From Saturnia japonica (Eukaryota > Arthropoda > Insecta > Lepidoptera > Saturniidae), in NCBI GenBank assembly GCA_033032175.1, contig CM065307.1:2294001-2358000 (forward strand): 64,000 nt of DNA, written 5' to 3'. Within the stretch, counting starts at the first letter, position 1; each line of letters starts with the position of its first letter. Below the pieces are notes generated by a model, which made no database searches, was not told where the DNA came from, and saw only the letters and a list, made by a program, of their open reading frames with translations. Made by a program: the position numbers and the translations under genes. Below are positions 9,773 through 22,200 of this stretch, piece by piece.

Positions 9773-12566
9773 ATTGTTCTATTCTTTCACAATAAATACA
9801 TTTTCTTTAGAAATTTCATTTTGTAAGAAAAAAGTTTAGTTTCTTATGTTTCTTAGTTTCTACAGTATATTCTAATATTGTTCATTTATGTTATTAAAAG
9901 AACTTATAAAGACAACAGCTGTTATTTTTACATCATAGAACCCTAAAGATATTTTTTTATCTTTTTGCTCCTTTTTTTATAGAATTAAAAAAAAAAATCT
10001 AAAGAACTAACAAAATATGATATAGGGAGAAATTATCGAACAATTGTAGCTGGTAAAGCCAAATCAACAGTTTTGTCTTTCAGAAAGACATTAAAATTGT
10101 TATACAATAATTATGATTTGCAATAGACATTGTAAGCATTATGGGTAGGTATATTCCATAGCCACAATTCGGGTGCTTATTTAGGGGTAATTGAATGTTA
10201 GAAAAAAAAATTTGAGAGTAAAAAATCAAAAGCTAAAATCCGGAAGCTTGTTTGATCGTCTAAGATTTAACAATATCGTCTATATTGATTGAATATTAAA
10301 TGCTGAATGGAAATTCGACAGACGTCTACATTTACCATAACAATTCTCGTGAATTATTCATACTATATAACCGATCACGTTCTCTTCATAAATTGAGTGA
10401 GATACAAAGTTATTCGATAACTATCTATCTATGAATATATACATTCGGAGTTGTTGGTACTGTGGATTTACTTTGCGTGGTAGTTGATAGATCAACTTTT
10501 AAATTTAAAATATGCTTTAAAATTTTGTCATATAGCTCATTTTCTCACAGCTGCAATCTATAATATATTTTAATTTTTATCAATGTTACTTATTCAACAA
10601 CATATATTATTACACTTCAATGTTAATTGGTATGTAATAAAAGGCCAAACACCAACAAGGAATCGCTACTACATCAACTACATCCATGATAATTAGTGGA
10701 ATTTTGATTAACAGTGGTAATTCTTCAAAAACTATTATATTGTTTTCTATAGCACCAATCTCAGCTAAAATGTATACGTATATTAATCACAAAAAAGCAT
10801 TCGCTATAAGAACGTTAATCGATGTTTTGTGGCACATAATCAACACCTATTTCTAACCTCCTAGGAGTGTTAATCCAAATAAAAGATAAGATTTCTGGTT
10901 TGCTTTTTCAGAGTTTTCTAATATCATTGAATCCTTTTGAAGTGAAAGCTTATTTAGTACAGATGTGATTTGAAACGCAATGAACCGCAAAAGCAGTACT
11001 AAAAAGAGACAAATACGTGCATCTACAGAATTTAGCCTGTGAGAAAATGAGACACAAATATGCATATATACATTATACATGGTTAATGCAAGAACTAATT
11101 TTCTAGACTATAATCGTCGCCGAATTACGAATACGAATTAGCGATGTGACGGCCAGACTTGCATACACTGATTTTTATGTACAATACGATTGGTCGACAT
11201 TGGATGATGTAGTTGTTTTTCTTCAACAAATCTAATAAATCCACATAACTCAATCATAATAATGAACGAAAGAATTATATTGCTTATGAAACAGAACAAT
11301 CTGAGATTCTTCTAAAAAAAAAGTGATACATTTCTAAAAAACTGGAGTTTTCAACATCAAAACTTTAAGAGGTAATCCAGTAAAAGTTTTAATTTATAAA
11401 CTAATAATGAATCTAAGAACAAAATTGAGTGGTACTGCGGGAGCATAAGAAGCAAAGCTATGATAAATTCCGAATGCTTTATTAAAATACATTAGCTCAG
11501 CACCAATATGCGCTCCGTCCCGGGTAATGGTGGTTTTATTGATTTATTACATACAGTCCGCTGTGAATATCGAATAAGCTGACGTTTTTGTCATCTCTAG
11601 AGTACGGACTATCGCTTCAATAGCACATTATTCTCTATTCATTCTTATATTGTAAATTTTTTTCAATAGTAAAAAGCATGCGAAATCTGCTGATGATTGT
11701 AGAAAAAATAACCTAAATAACAATTCTTGTTCAATATAGAATTAAAAAATATTTTCTAGATCAAAGTATTGAAAGCTCTGTAGCGACAAAGGCTTAGAAA
11801 TAAAATTCTTTGAATGTGAGCTATTTACCAAAAATCATGGTGCAATAATAGATATTGGCAAAGTATTTTCTAGTAAACCCCTCGCTAGCTACCTCACTTT
11901 AGTTGTCTTACGTTAAACACCTGTGTGATAGAATAGTTGTATTTTGAGAACCAATCTCTTTATAAAGCTTTGATTTAACTTGCTTTGTTAGTATGGGTTA
12001 AATCTTGCAAATGAATTTTTAAACAGTTATCCCCAACCGATTGTGTTTAGATTTTACATACACGTTTACTTTGGATGACAACGTATGGTTAGCTAAATAG
12101 TGTTAGGCTAGTTATTAAGTCGGTAGGTCTTTATTTATTTCAACAAAAATCGTTATCTGATATGTATAACAAAAAAAGCATTCGGTAAATCCTGACCTTT
12201 CCGGGTCATTACCGACATATTAAAGCCTAAAATAAACGTAAAAAAGTAATATATTCTGCAAACAATGGTCTCGTGTTTTGCAAGCACAGCGGCCAGCCTT
12301 TATTGTTATTTACAAATTGGATATCTATACGCTTTGTACAGGGAGTTTTCTTTTTGTTTATTTATTACTTCTGTCGACCGCATTATAAATTCATGTTAAC
12401 GACTGCAAAGGGTTAAAGGTTGCCCGGTTTTAGCACGAAACCGTATAAAAATTCACGGTCTAATAACATCGTTTTTAATAAAACGAAGTGAAATTTAAAA
12501 CGTGGAATTTGTAGAATAATAAATAAGTTTAGGATTTCTGGGCAACGAAAGAACAGGATGAAATTT
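9773..12566. other. intergenic stretch, no gene seen
   Basis: AT-rich. The first few hundred bases should carry the right end of the Tc1-like element, but no terminal repeat was recognised. Short ORFs (for example on the minus strand at 10853-11080) lack family motifs. Nothing else supportable was seen. Confidence 0.45.
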
Positions 12567-12862
12567 TTTTTTTTATCGTTATAGGTTTATCGATGTGTCC
12601 TAGATGGTAGCATGCTAAGCCTACTGGAAAACAGGCTCTCAAGTGCAGCTGACGGAATATACACCTAATTTTGTTTAGCAACAGATTTTCAACTTAAGAG
12701 TGGCAGAGCTGGCCAGGCGAGCAATAAAAAAGCTTTACCATCATGCTATGGTTTCATCACAATGATTTGCTTCACCGAAAACTCAAGCTCATTCCATGCA
12801 TTCGAACTCACGTCGATAGACGCGGAGTCCGTACACGCTACCAACTGAGCCACCATTGCAAT
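12567..12862 (-). mobile_element. tRNA-derived SINE (family S1), full length
   Basis: Read on the minus strand it opens with an RNA polymerase III A box (ATGGTGGCTCAGTTGGTAGC) and a B box (GTGAGTTCGAATGCA). The S1 body follows: GTGATGAAACCATAGCATG, CACTTGAGAGCC, TAGGCTTAGCATGCTACCAT. It ends in a GATAAAAAA tail. This is one of two copies with both promoter boxes; the other is at 55912-56200. Confidence 0.85.
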
Positions 12863-12974
12863 TACATGTGGCAGAGGTGCGAATGTGAAAATGCATGTGT
12901 GGGGTGAGTTAATGAGTTTATAAGAGGAAGTCTAAAAATACTATCAGTCACAGAAAATATGAGGAATTATAGAC

Positions 12975-13215
12975 GATCCAGGTATGGGCATGTCATATGA
13001 AGAGATGAAAGTCATATAACTAGAAGAATGTTAAGTATATATAAAGGTGGATATATGAGTAAAGAAAGACCGAAGAAAGTATGGATTGATTGTGTGAAGA
13101 ATATGTGGTCAAAAGGTGTGAGATACTGAGATGATATTTGATAGAGTAGAGAGGTAGAAGAAACGTGTTTTGCCGATCCTGCTGAATTACGTTAAGGGGT
13201 ATGAAGAAGAAGAAA
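12975..13215 (+). mobile_element. RTE-like LINE remnant (RT C-terminus and 3' end)
   Basis: The plus strand gives a decayed reading with RYGHVI, RDESHITRRML, RPKKVWIDCVKNMWSKGV, then CFADPAELR, and a GAA-rich end (AAGAAGAAGAA). The blocks GHVxRRDExHITRRML and RPKKTWxDCVK are typical of the C-terminal end of RTE-type reverse transcriptases. Several stops are present. A second remnant of the same family lies at 55510-55800. Confidence 0.65.
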
Positions 13216-13929
13216 AAAGTTTAGAATTTTGGTTGTAAGATATTCAACAATTTTTCTTTTTTTTTAATAATTACCTTAGACAAATTTATTGATCCCTGCT
13301 AGTAAGTAAATTGATCAGTTATAGAATTGATAGCTAAGAATTTATTCGTCGAATATACTAAGGCAGAAGTCACTGTTTATCAAATATGTATTAGTTGGAC
13401 CCAAAAGATTGAACGCAATAGTCTGTGGTGCGTATTTTCTTGTTGTTTATTAAACAGACAATGAGATATCCACTCAGATGTGATATCCTCATAAAAACCA
13501 ACACTGCATCTTAAGTGACTTAACACACAAATTTATCTGCTAGATTAGATATAATGATAATTAATAGAATTGCAAAAAATGGTCAAGCTAAGAAGAAGGA
13601 AAGCTGTTTGTCCTATATATCATTGTATAACGTTGTATATAGAGAAGTATTAAGTCCTGATTGAGTTCACTTTACTCAGATATTCATTGAAATTGGAGAA
13701 ATAATTTTATATTTACGTTATAAATAACGCACTAGGAATTAATGAATAAGTTTTTTCTTTAACAGATTTCATAAATGACTGTTTTTATACTGTATCGAAA
13801 TACATAATAATAAGTTAATTAAATTTCAAGAAACATCAAAACAAACAAAAAACCTAAAGGCATTTCTTCTTGTCATACTTAATTACTTACATTTTTTTAT
13901 CGTCAACAACCATCCATTTATTTTAGCTG

Positions 13930-14143
13930 ATAGATGTTCAGATTTTGGCTTCGCCAAGGATCGACATCCCGACTGGTTCGGCACTGCTCCCGGCAGGTAC
14001 CCAAAACTTTCACCAGGTCGTGTGTTCCTTTTGAGTCCTTCGGTGTGTTGTCGCTACTCTTCGGCTCATCGGCCATCCGTTATACTGGCAATGTGCCTGC
14101 CCACTGCCACTTAAGTCTAGCGATGACTGGAATCATTTGTTAG
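13930..14143 (-). mobile_element. RTE-like LINE remnant, minus strand
   Basis: The minus strand encodes VIARLKWQWAG, then KGTHDLVKVLG, then a REQ...DVDPWRS ending. It aligns in order with the C-terminus of RTE reverse transcriptases (RVAKLKWQWAGH...TDDLVKVAGS...). The reading is broken by a stop and by diverged sequence. The plus-strand ORF over the same bases is its shadow. Confidence 0.6.
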
Positions 14144-15808
14144 CTTTTAATTATATTATGTTTATGCACTTATAAATAAAAAAATAAGTAAATTCAAATT
14201 AAATATAAATTTAATAGTATCACACATACGGGAAAAAGTAATAGAAATCTCCAAGTTCTTTAAGCGTCTATCGGAATTTATTAATCTTTATAACTGTATT
14301 AGAAGGACGAATTCACTTACAAGCGTGTGCAAAAATGGGTTCCAGCACATCATTTGTGTTAATTTATTTACCAAAGTAATTAGCTAAGTAATGATGTTAA
14401 TAGTGAGAAGCGCTATCCGAACTTATAGCGTTGCCTTTTCTTGTAAGAGAAGCATATGTATTTGTTTAATTAGAAAGTTATATGTTTTGTGTCTCTGATG
14501 TCTCAAAAAATATTTTCTTGATATATTACAAACTATGTATATATTTATATGAATGAGGATGATGAATAATGTACTTATTACCGCTTACACCAGTTTGTTG
14601 CAAATTTTACTTTACACACGTGGAGTAATATTATTAAGTTTGTGCTTTAAAACATTATCTATTTAACTATCGACTCTGGATACTACATGTACATTTCTAG
14701 AAATACATATTTTATCTTTGATTTTATTATGTCGATTAACTTTAGAAATAACCTCACCAGTTATATGATAATTTAATCGAAGGTAGTATCAGACTAAGCC
14801 TAGAATTGAGATAGTATCTACAGAGTACACAAACACCATTATCATCATACTACAATGAGATTTTATTTGAGCATTTTCTTCCATAAAACACTTGGACTCG
14901 TTATAGGATTCATAGTGTTCCATTTACATTGTTCAGAGCTACGTCAAGGAGCTCTAGTACACTTCACAATTCAAAATCATCAACATTGTAATAAAAACTA
15001 AATTGTTTATTTAAGAACATTGGCCTTTCTTAGAACGTAAAAATATTTTCTTTTGGATGGGAACTGAAATGCTTTCTCTTAAGTGCCTTTTCCTTGAGAT
15101 ATCAAAAGCTTTTCGAGTTTACTGCCGTGCCTGTTTTATCATTACTCTCAATAAAATAATTTATTATATAAACAGTGTATTCACGTTTATTTTATTATAG
15201 ATTATAACTGTAAGATTTTGATAACATAAGAATTTTGTAGCATTTTAGCATTCTACTTTTGGGAATGTAACTTAAGATTTGTAAGTATATATGTGAATTG
15301 TCATCGTTATTCCGAGTATTCGTCTATGTATCGTTGTCAGTTTGCTCTTATAAAAGTGATCTGATAAAGACATTTATTGGAGAATATCAACTTAATATTA
15401 ATTTAGACTGAACTCAGCACGCTTTTGATACATAAGCTAGATTTGGATGAGTTTAGAGCTATCCATATTTTCTAATTTATCATATAGACATAAATTTAAA
15501 TCACCCAACACACTATACTTACACAAGGCACTAATAGCAAAAGCAAAACATTAAGCACGTAGATGGTGAATAATCCATCTTATTGACTCACTCTATTGTA
15601 TCGGATTAAAGAATCAATATGTTTCTTATAATTTGTTTAAAGAACCGAAGAAAGTAGTTACTTCTCGTCTCTCAGCGTTTCTTGGACCGTACGTATCATT
15701 ATATGAGATGCTATAATTTTGCTGTATGTATAAGAAACGTTCACATAGAGATTAATATTCTGCTCGTACTTTACATTTTTTTCTCACTTCAATTTTGTTT
15801 TGTTTCAG
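14144..15808. other. upstream region or 5' intron of the neuroligin gene
   Basis: No coding sequence was recognised. The polypyrimidine tract and AG at 15781-15808 look like a splice acceptor, so the transcription start is probably further upstream and this stretch is probably intron or promoter DNA. No convincing core promoter was identified. Confidence 0.4.
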
Positions 15809-15908
15809 ATAAAAATACGTGCCCTCAAAAATCAATAAGCCACATGACTCGATGTCGCCAACACCGTAAACAACCAAATAAAGCGATGGGTCTCCAAAGG
15901 TGATCAGA
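15809..15908 (+). promoter_or_regulatory. neuroligin 5' untranslated segment with upstream ORFs
   Basis: After the TTTTGTTTTGTTTCAG acceptor at 15808 the segment contains two short upstream ORFs. The first runs from the ATG at 15844 to the TGA at 15901-15903 (19 codons, with a second in-frame ATG at 15886). The other runs from 15852 to 15869. The longer one stops five bases before the chosen start at 15909. In the main frame a TAA at 15879 blocks extension, and no other ATG lies between it and 15909. Confidence 0.55.
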
Positions 15909-16219
15909 ATGGCCGCCGACGGATTACCACTGTATCTATGCAATTCAATAAAACAGTATCTGTCGAGAACACTTAAACAAAGCCTAACCAAGACCCAGGA
16001 GAAAATTAAGTTGGTCATGTTCCTAATTCTTTTACTAACACATAATTCTTATGGAAACGGTTTCAGTGGGAGAAATTCTATGCTCCGAACAAGAATTATA
16101 GGAACGAGGTACGGCAAACTTCAAGGGGTGATTTTACCAATGGATCAGCATAAATATTTGAAACCAGTAGAGGCGTATCTTGGAGTACCGTACGCGACTC
16201 CACCCACAGGATCGAATAG
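15909..16219 (+). CDS. Nlg: neuroligin coding exon 1
   Basis: Residues 1-104. The start ATG at 15909 has A at -3 and G at +4. The first 36 residues are polar and basic (LKQSLTKTQEKIK near the end), followed by a hydrophobic core MFLILLLTHNSYG that starts at a second in-frame ATG (16017). That later ATG would give a compact conventional signal peptide. The exon ends in YLGVPYATPPTGSNR, the opening of the cholinesterase-like fold. The donor is GTGAGT and the exon leaves two bases of the last codon. Confidence 0.9.
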
Positions 16220-19200
16220 GTGAGTTATTTTATTTCACGACAATAACTTTTTATTTTACGCACGGTTACCTAGACATGCTTATTTGAAGTAGAAAATTCA
16301 TGCGTCAAGTGGATAAGTATTATATTTCTTGATGTCTTTTTGCTTTTAGTAGTTGGATGGAATGTATCTATTTTATTTCGTTGATATCTTGTTATTACAT
16401 TCGAGTTTATGTTTTAAGAGTGTATCATGGCCAGTCGTGTCGCATTGCGTTGTATTGAATTCTCGTAATTATTAGTAATATTTGAATATTACGGTTTTTA
16501 TTGTATGAAGTAGCTACAATGTATGCAGTGTATCTAATGTTCAGTGGTTACTGAAGCCAGTAGATATTAATAACCAACCTAAGAGAGATCAGAGTCCTAA
16601 GGCTAGTTATTAATAGGTTGCTTATCTCGAGGGCTGAGCTCGAACGTCTCTTGTGCCATGGCGTGTGGCCAGCTACACCCTTCGAATCGGAATATAGCAG
16701 CGAGAGCACTGCAGATATAACAGTCAAATCTTAATATGTTTTTACTAGCGATCGCACTAATGTCGAAATTCGACCAGCGACTTTTTGATCATAAACTATT
16801 TTCTGTTTGACATTTGCAGTATGAACCTAAACAACGAATATAATCTACATCACTTGCTGTCACTTTTCGTTGAGTGACAATGTCAATATTTTGGGGGGTC
16901 TAAGTTCAATGGCACTGGTCAGCATAGGATTCCCTGTATTAATTTATTTTATTTTATATATTAGTAACATATATTATAGATAAGTTTTAGCTTCCTTCAC
17001 TCCTTCTCCATATAAAATTTTACCATGCCAAATCTCACAGTCTTCCGTGCACGCAATACGCTTAAAAAGCTGTCGACAGCTTTTGCTTCACGTATTTTAA
17101 TATATATAGATAATATTTTATTATTAATATTAAATATATAATCGCAAAATTGATTCTTATTTTCAAATTAACATTATACAGACTTTCGTGAACGGATTTG
17201 TTTTCTTATATCTTTTTTTATTCTACTACTGGCTATATAAAACATCATCGAGTATTGATGTTTTCTTTGTTAAGAAAATTATTAATAGTTAATATGTATA
17301 GTAGTCCATACATATAATAAAAGATCAAAATCCGCATTTTGCACACCGATTAATTGTTAATAATACATCTCGTTCAAAATTTAAATACGTTTTATGTTAT
17401 ATATTTCGAACAAATTCTGCTTTCAAATTTAACTGGACCGCAATATTACGAGTACCCTATTAGCGAACATTCCAAATTAACATTGGATGGCTTACTTTTG
17501 TTTTAACGATATAGATACCTCATTAAAGCGAAATTTAAAACAATTCATTCTATTTTTATCTTATTTAACTCGGTTATTTTTACATGGAAACGTTTTTGGA
17601 TAATTTATTATTCAACTATTGCATATCTCTGACCAAAAATCGTCATTATATAAACGGAAAGTTACTGTTTATACTTATCATCTTAGCAAGCAGCTTTTTA
17701 AGCATCTACACTATGTAACTCAAACAAATATGTAATCAATCATTTTATCCAAAGGTTTGCACCAACACGCGCACCAGCACCGTGGGACGAAGTAAAAACA
17801 GTGGACCAAATGGGGCCAGTGTGTCCTCAGAGGCTCCCAGATATTTCCAACGAGACTCTGGTCTTAGAGAGAATGCCTAAAGGAAGGCTTGAGTACTTGA
17901 GGAGGTTGCTACCCCGTTTGAGGAACCAGAGTGAAGACTGTCTCTATATGAATATTTACACGCCAGTACAAGGTAAATTATCACATTCAATTTTTTTCAT
18001 ACAAACTTTGAAAATATCTACATTTTAGGCGATAAGACGTAATAAAGCACATTCCAAGAAATGCAATAAAAGAAATGCTTTCTTTATACTGTCCTAAAAT
18101 GTCAATAAAACTATTAGAAAGCTGTATAAATATTAACTCAGCTCAAAACGAATTTTTTTTTCGAGGCTTATAGTTGCATTCCAATTGACATATTACTAAA
18201 TATGGTCCTGACAAACTGTTTTCAACGCCTTTTTATTTGCTATTTACCAGGATCTACCGTAATCCAGGTGGAACTGATTTAAGTATATATGCTATTTCAA
18301 TGCAGTATACACGAGTCAAGGTAAAATCTGTTGTATAGAAACAACAAGCTACTTGATTTTTGTATTTCAACATTCCATTTGAAATGTAAAATAAACTTTG
18401 AAATAATCATCTCAACCTAAGTCGTTCAGCAAGGTGATCAAACGGCACTTGCTGTATAGAAACGACAGGGAACACACTAGTACAATGCCCATATAATTTA
18501 TTAGATTTTATATTCACATGCGTACATTTATTGCGAACCGAGACAATAGCAGAAATGTAATTTAAAGAAATGTTAGAAGAAATTTGAAGAATTTACTATA
18601 AAAAAACATATATAGTATTACTATTTCTAACTTATTCGTTTTTCTAATCCACAATCGGACAAATTGACTTCGTAGTAGCTTGATGTTTTTGTGTGAACCA
18701 AACTTTTATATATCGACGTTATCTCACCATCTGCGTTTCGGTCTACCGCGATTTGTTTATTCTAACTTAGCCACAACTTTATGGCTTTATCTGGAGATGT
18801 TCCTATATATGCCTGACATAAGCAAACTATCTCCACTTTACTGTTGAAATTTATAAAGTATAAAACGCAGAAGAGATTTTTTGATAAATGGGTTTTCAAT
18901 AATCATCATTTCGTCTTAAAGAAGAAATTGCATTTGGATGCGTTTTTTTCTAAGTCATAAATAATGTTTTGAAAGACTTATTCATTGGTAGAATATTTTC
19001 AGTTTTTTCCAGATTACAAAGTTTTATAAAATATGTGTTAGCTATGCTCTTTCTTACATTAAATAGCATTCCCGCAGTAACCAATGTAATTATTATTATA
19101 ATAGTATATCATCTGGATTGAGGGTGAATTCTATCTATGTTGTTCACATATTTTATTTGTGATCCTTAACTTCAAAAAGCTTACTAGAATTGTACAAATT

Positions 19201-22200
19201 ACTCATAACTCCTTCACCAACTTTGTACATTATAACTTAGTCTGTAGACACCAATATGTTACCGTGTAAGTCAATTGTTAATCAAATCGTAACGAATCGA
19301 ATTATTCCCTTTATTACACTTTTATCTATATCGTTCGTATTTACTCTGCAATAACATGTTCGGAACAGCCTGAATGCGGCGTGCTGCATGCGAGTCACGT
19401 ACGAACCCTCCGTGACCCACATCCCCTTTGTCTTACGTAATGTTGTTGACAAAACCCCTTTTTTGGTCTTATTGTCCAAAGGTCTCCGAACAGATTGTAA
19501 TAAAAACTTATGTCTAAAGTTTTGTAGGTCTGTTATCGATTAATACTTTTGTTATTGTGGAGATTATATTTACGTACATTTGCGAAGGTTTCTGAATCGA
19601 TACAATGATTTTACAATAGGTGGCTCTTTGAGGTCGTAAATCAATAAAAAATGAATTGTATTTATATTAGAATACAATATAGTGCATATTAATCTCCAGT
19701 TTTGGAGTTTCAATGCATTTGATATTTAATTAATATTGTATAATCTCCATTGTCTAGTTTACAAGGAGCTCAGTAAGAGCTATTCATAAAATCTTTAAGA
19801 ACAAACATGAATTTAAAATTATTTCCATGATAAAAAATTTCCAAGAGGGAATGAATTCTGCATTTCAAAAGATTCTCTTTGCATTTCTCATTTTCAACGA
19901 TAGACATTTTAAAAAAACAGAGTCCATTGTGGTTCATGCTCTGTTAAATTTTAATATTTCATGTCAATAGAGCGTTTGGGGTTGTAATAAAATGTTTACT
20001 GTTCTAGTCAGAAATATAAAATTGTTTTTATTTTATACGAACGGAGTAGTTTGTCACCACTAGTAATAATACCTACCATATTTCATTTACATTTAATACA
20101 CCTCTTTTGAAAGCTTAATAAATATGGGGATTTTTATCTAAAAATATATACTCGTATCTTCTATGGAACTTAATTTTGTCATCTATCTACTTTACATCAT
20201 ACATCATCACATAAGGCCTCTTATGAGGTAGGCAGAAAAGATGGAGCTTTTTTCAAATTTATTAAATCCTTCATTGTCCAAGCTACTTTCGAATGCTTGT
20301 AGATTAAGATCCCAGAGCGATAAGACACAACTTATTTTCTAAAGCATAGAACTTTCGGTTCTTAGTAGTCCCTCGTGTACTTTTTAATACCTGTACGTTT
20401 GTGGAGTTGGCTCGGTGACACCTGCGCAGGTACCAGGTGAGAAAGGTAACTAAAAAGTCTAATTTTTAACTGTTACTTAACTTAAATTTTAATGACCATC
20501 GACAGTCGGGTTGTCAAGCCGGCCTGCATTAAATGGATATGCACATGCTACTTCCAAAACGCAACACGCTAAAGCGAGTCACTCGGACTGACTTTTGTTA
20601 TCACATGCATGGCAGTCGCTACCCAGTCAGGCAAAACAGTCCTACCCACTATCGTCACTATCGCCATTTCATCATTCGTTACTCAGTAAGGTACACCACG
20701 TGCAGATGAGGTTAGCTTGGGCCTCATAGTTTTAATGATGTTATTCGACACCAAAATCATTTTTCAGTACTTTATTGGAAATCGTATGAAAAATTTTATG
20801 CTTTGAATTTTGCTCGTGATGATTAATAAAATATAAGTTTATACTTGGCAGTATTTATAGATGAACTCGACACTGAAACGTAACAAAGCATTAAACATAT
20901 AAAATAGAAGGTTCTATTATATTCGAAACTATTAATACAAAGGCCAGTTCCTGCGCTTTGTACATGAAAATCTTGATTAAAATTCACGTAGTAAAGGCTT
21001 CTATTAAACGATAGTTTAGCTTAGTCCCATTTGTTGTTGCAAGAGTAAACCAGTTCTTTATCGGAAGGATTATTTACAAAACTGAGTAAAATGCAGCATA
21101 GGACTTTTCTTCGTCATACTATCATCGCTACCTCTGTTCAGTTTTATAACAACAATGATTAAGCAAAATCGTTTAATTATTTACTAAATGCAATCAGCAA
21201 AATAATTGTAGAGAAAACAATATGCCACTGCTATTTAAATATGACGTAAAGGTTCAAGGATCATAAGGAGTGATGCATGAAAATCGTAATGAAAATAATA
21301 TTCAAAACTGTTTGGCTAATCTACGTCTACATAGCACCAACGCCCGTTACGATTAGAGCTTAGTTCGCTTGGAATTGTTGATGATTATGTTTCACCTGGA
21401 ACAAACTATCCAGTTAGGTAAATCCAATTTCGAGAAAGACGTCAATCGTTGAACCCAACTCGGCTGAGTAGTATTTGAGAAGCTATGTGTAACATCTTCT
21501 CGTCCACGATACCGCAGAGTCTCTATACGAAAGTCCTTCACCAGTGTGTGTTGCCAGTGATTAAACATGGTACTGTGACGTGGTCGCTAAATATGGGCCT
21601 GATAAGAAAGTTTAAGGTCAATGAAAGGGTTATGGAGAGGGCTGTGCTCGGAGTTTCTCTGCGTGATCGAATCAGAAATGTGGATATCCCCAGGAGAACC
21701 ATGTTCACCGACATAACCCTAAAGATAGCTAGATTTAAGTGGCAGTAGGTGGGCCACGTAGCTCATAGAACTGGTGACCGATGGGGCTGAAGAGTTCTAG
21801 AGTGGCGGCTGCGTACCAGAAGACGCAGTGTGGGCAGACCTGCTACAAAGTGGACCGACGATCTGGTAAAGTTTGCTGGAAGCCGCTGGATGCGGGAAGT
21901 ACAGGACCAGTATTTGTGGCGATCTTTTGGAGATGCCTATGTCTAGAAGTGGACGTCTTTCGGCTGAAATAATGATGATGATGAATTTAATAGGTTTGTG
22001 GCGACATCTCTCGCCACAACTGACGCATCCTACATTGCGACATCAGTGACATCTATCGAGCCACATACGACGCATCCTACATCGCGCTATAGAAATTAAC
22101 TCAACAATTGAGTATATATACAAGAACCCGACAACAACCGTTGGGCAGCTGCCCTCCAGACATAACACCCGTCTGGTCGGAGGATCCTCCCTTTTTTATG

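Noticed and set aside
8320..10020. Shared word ATTTTGTTAGTT as a terminal inverted repeat of the Tc1 element
   Set aside because: A single AT-rich 12-base match with no extension and no TA border; likely chance.
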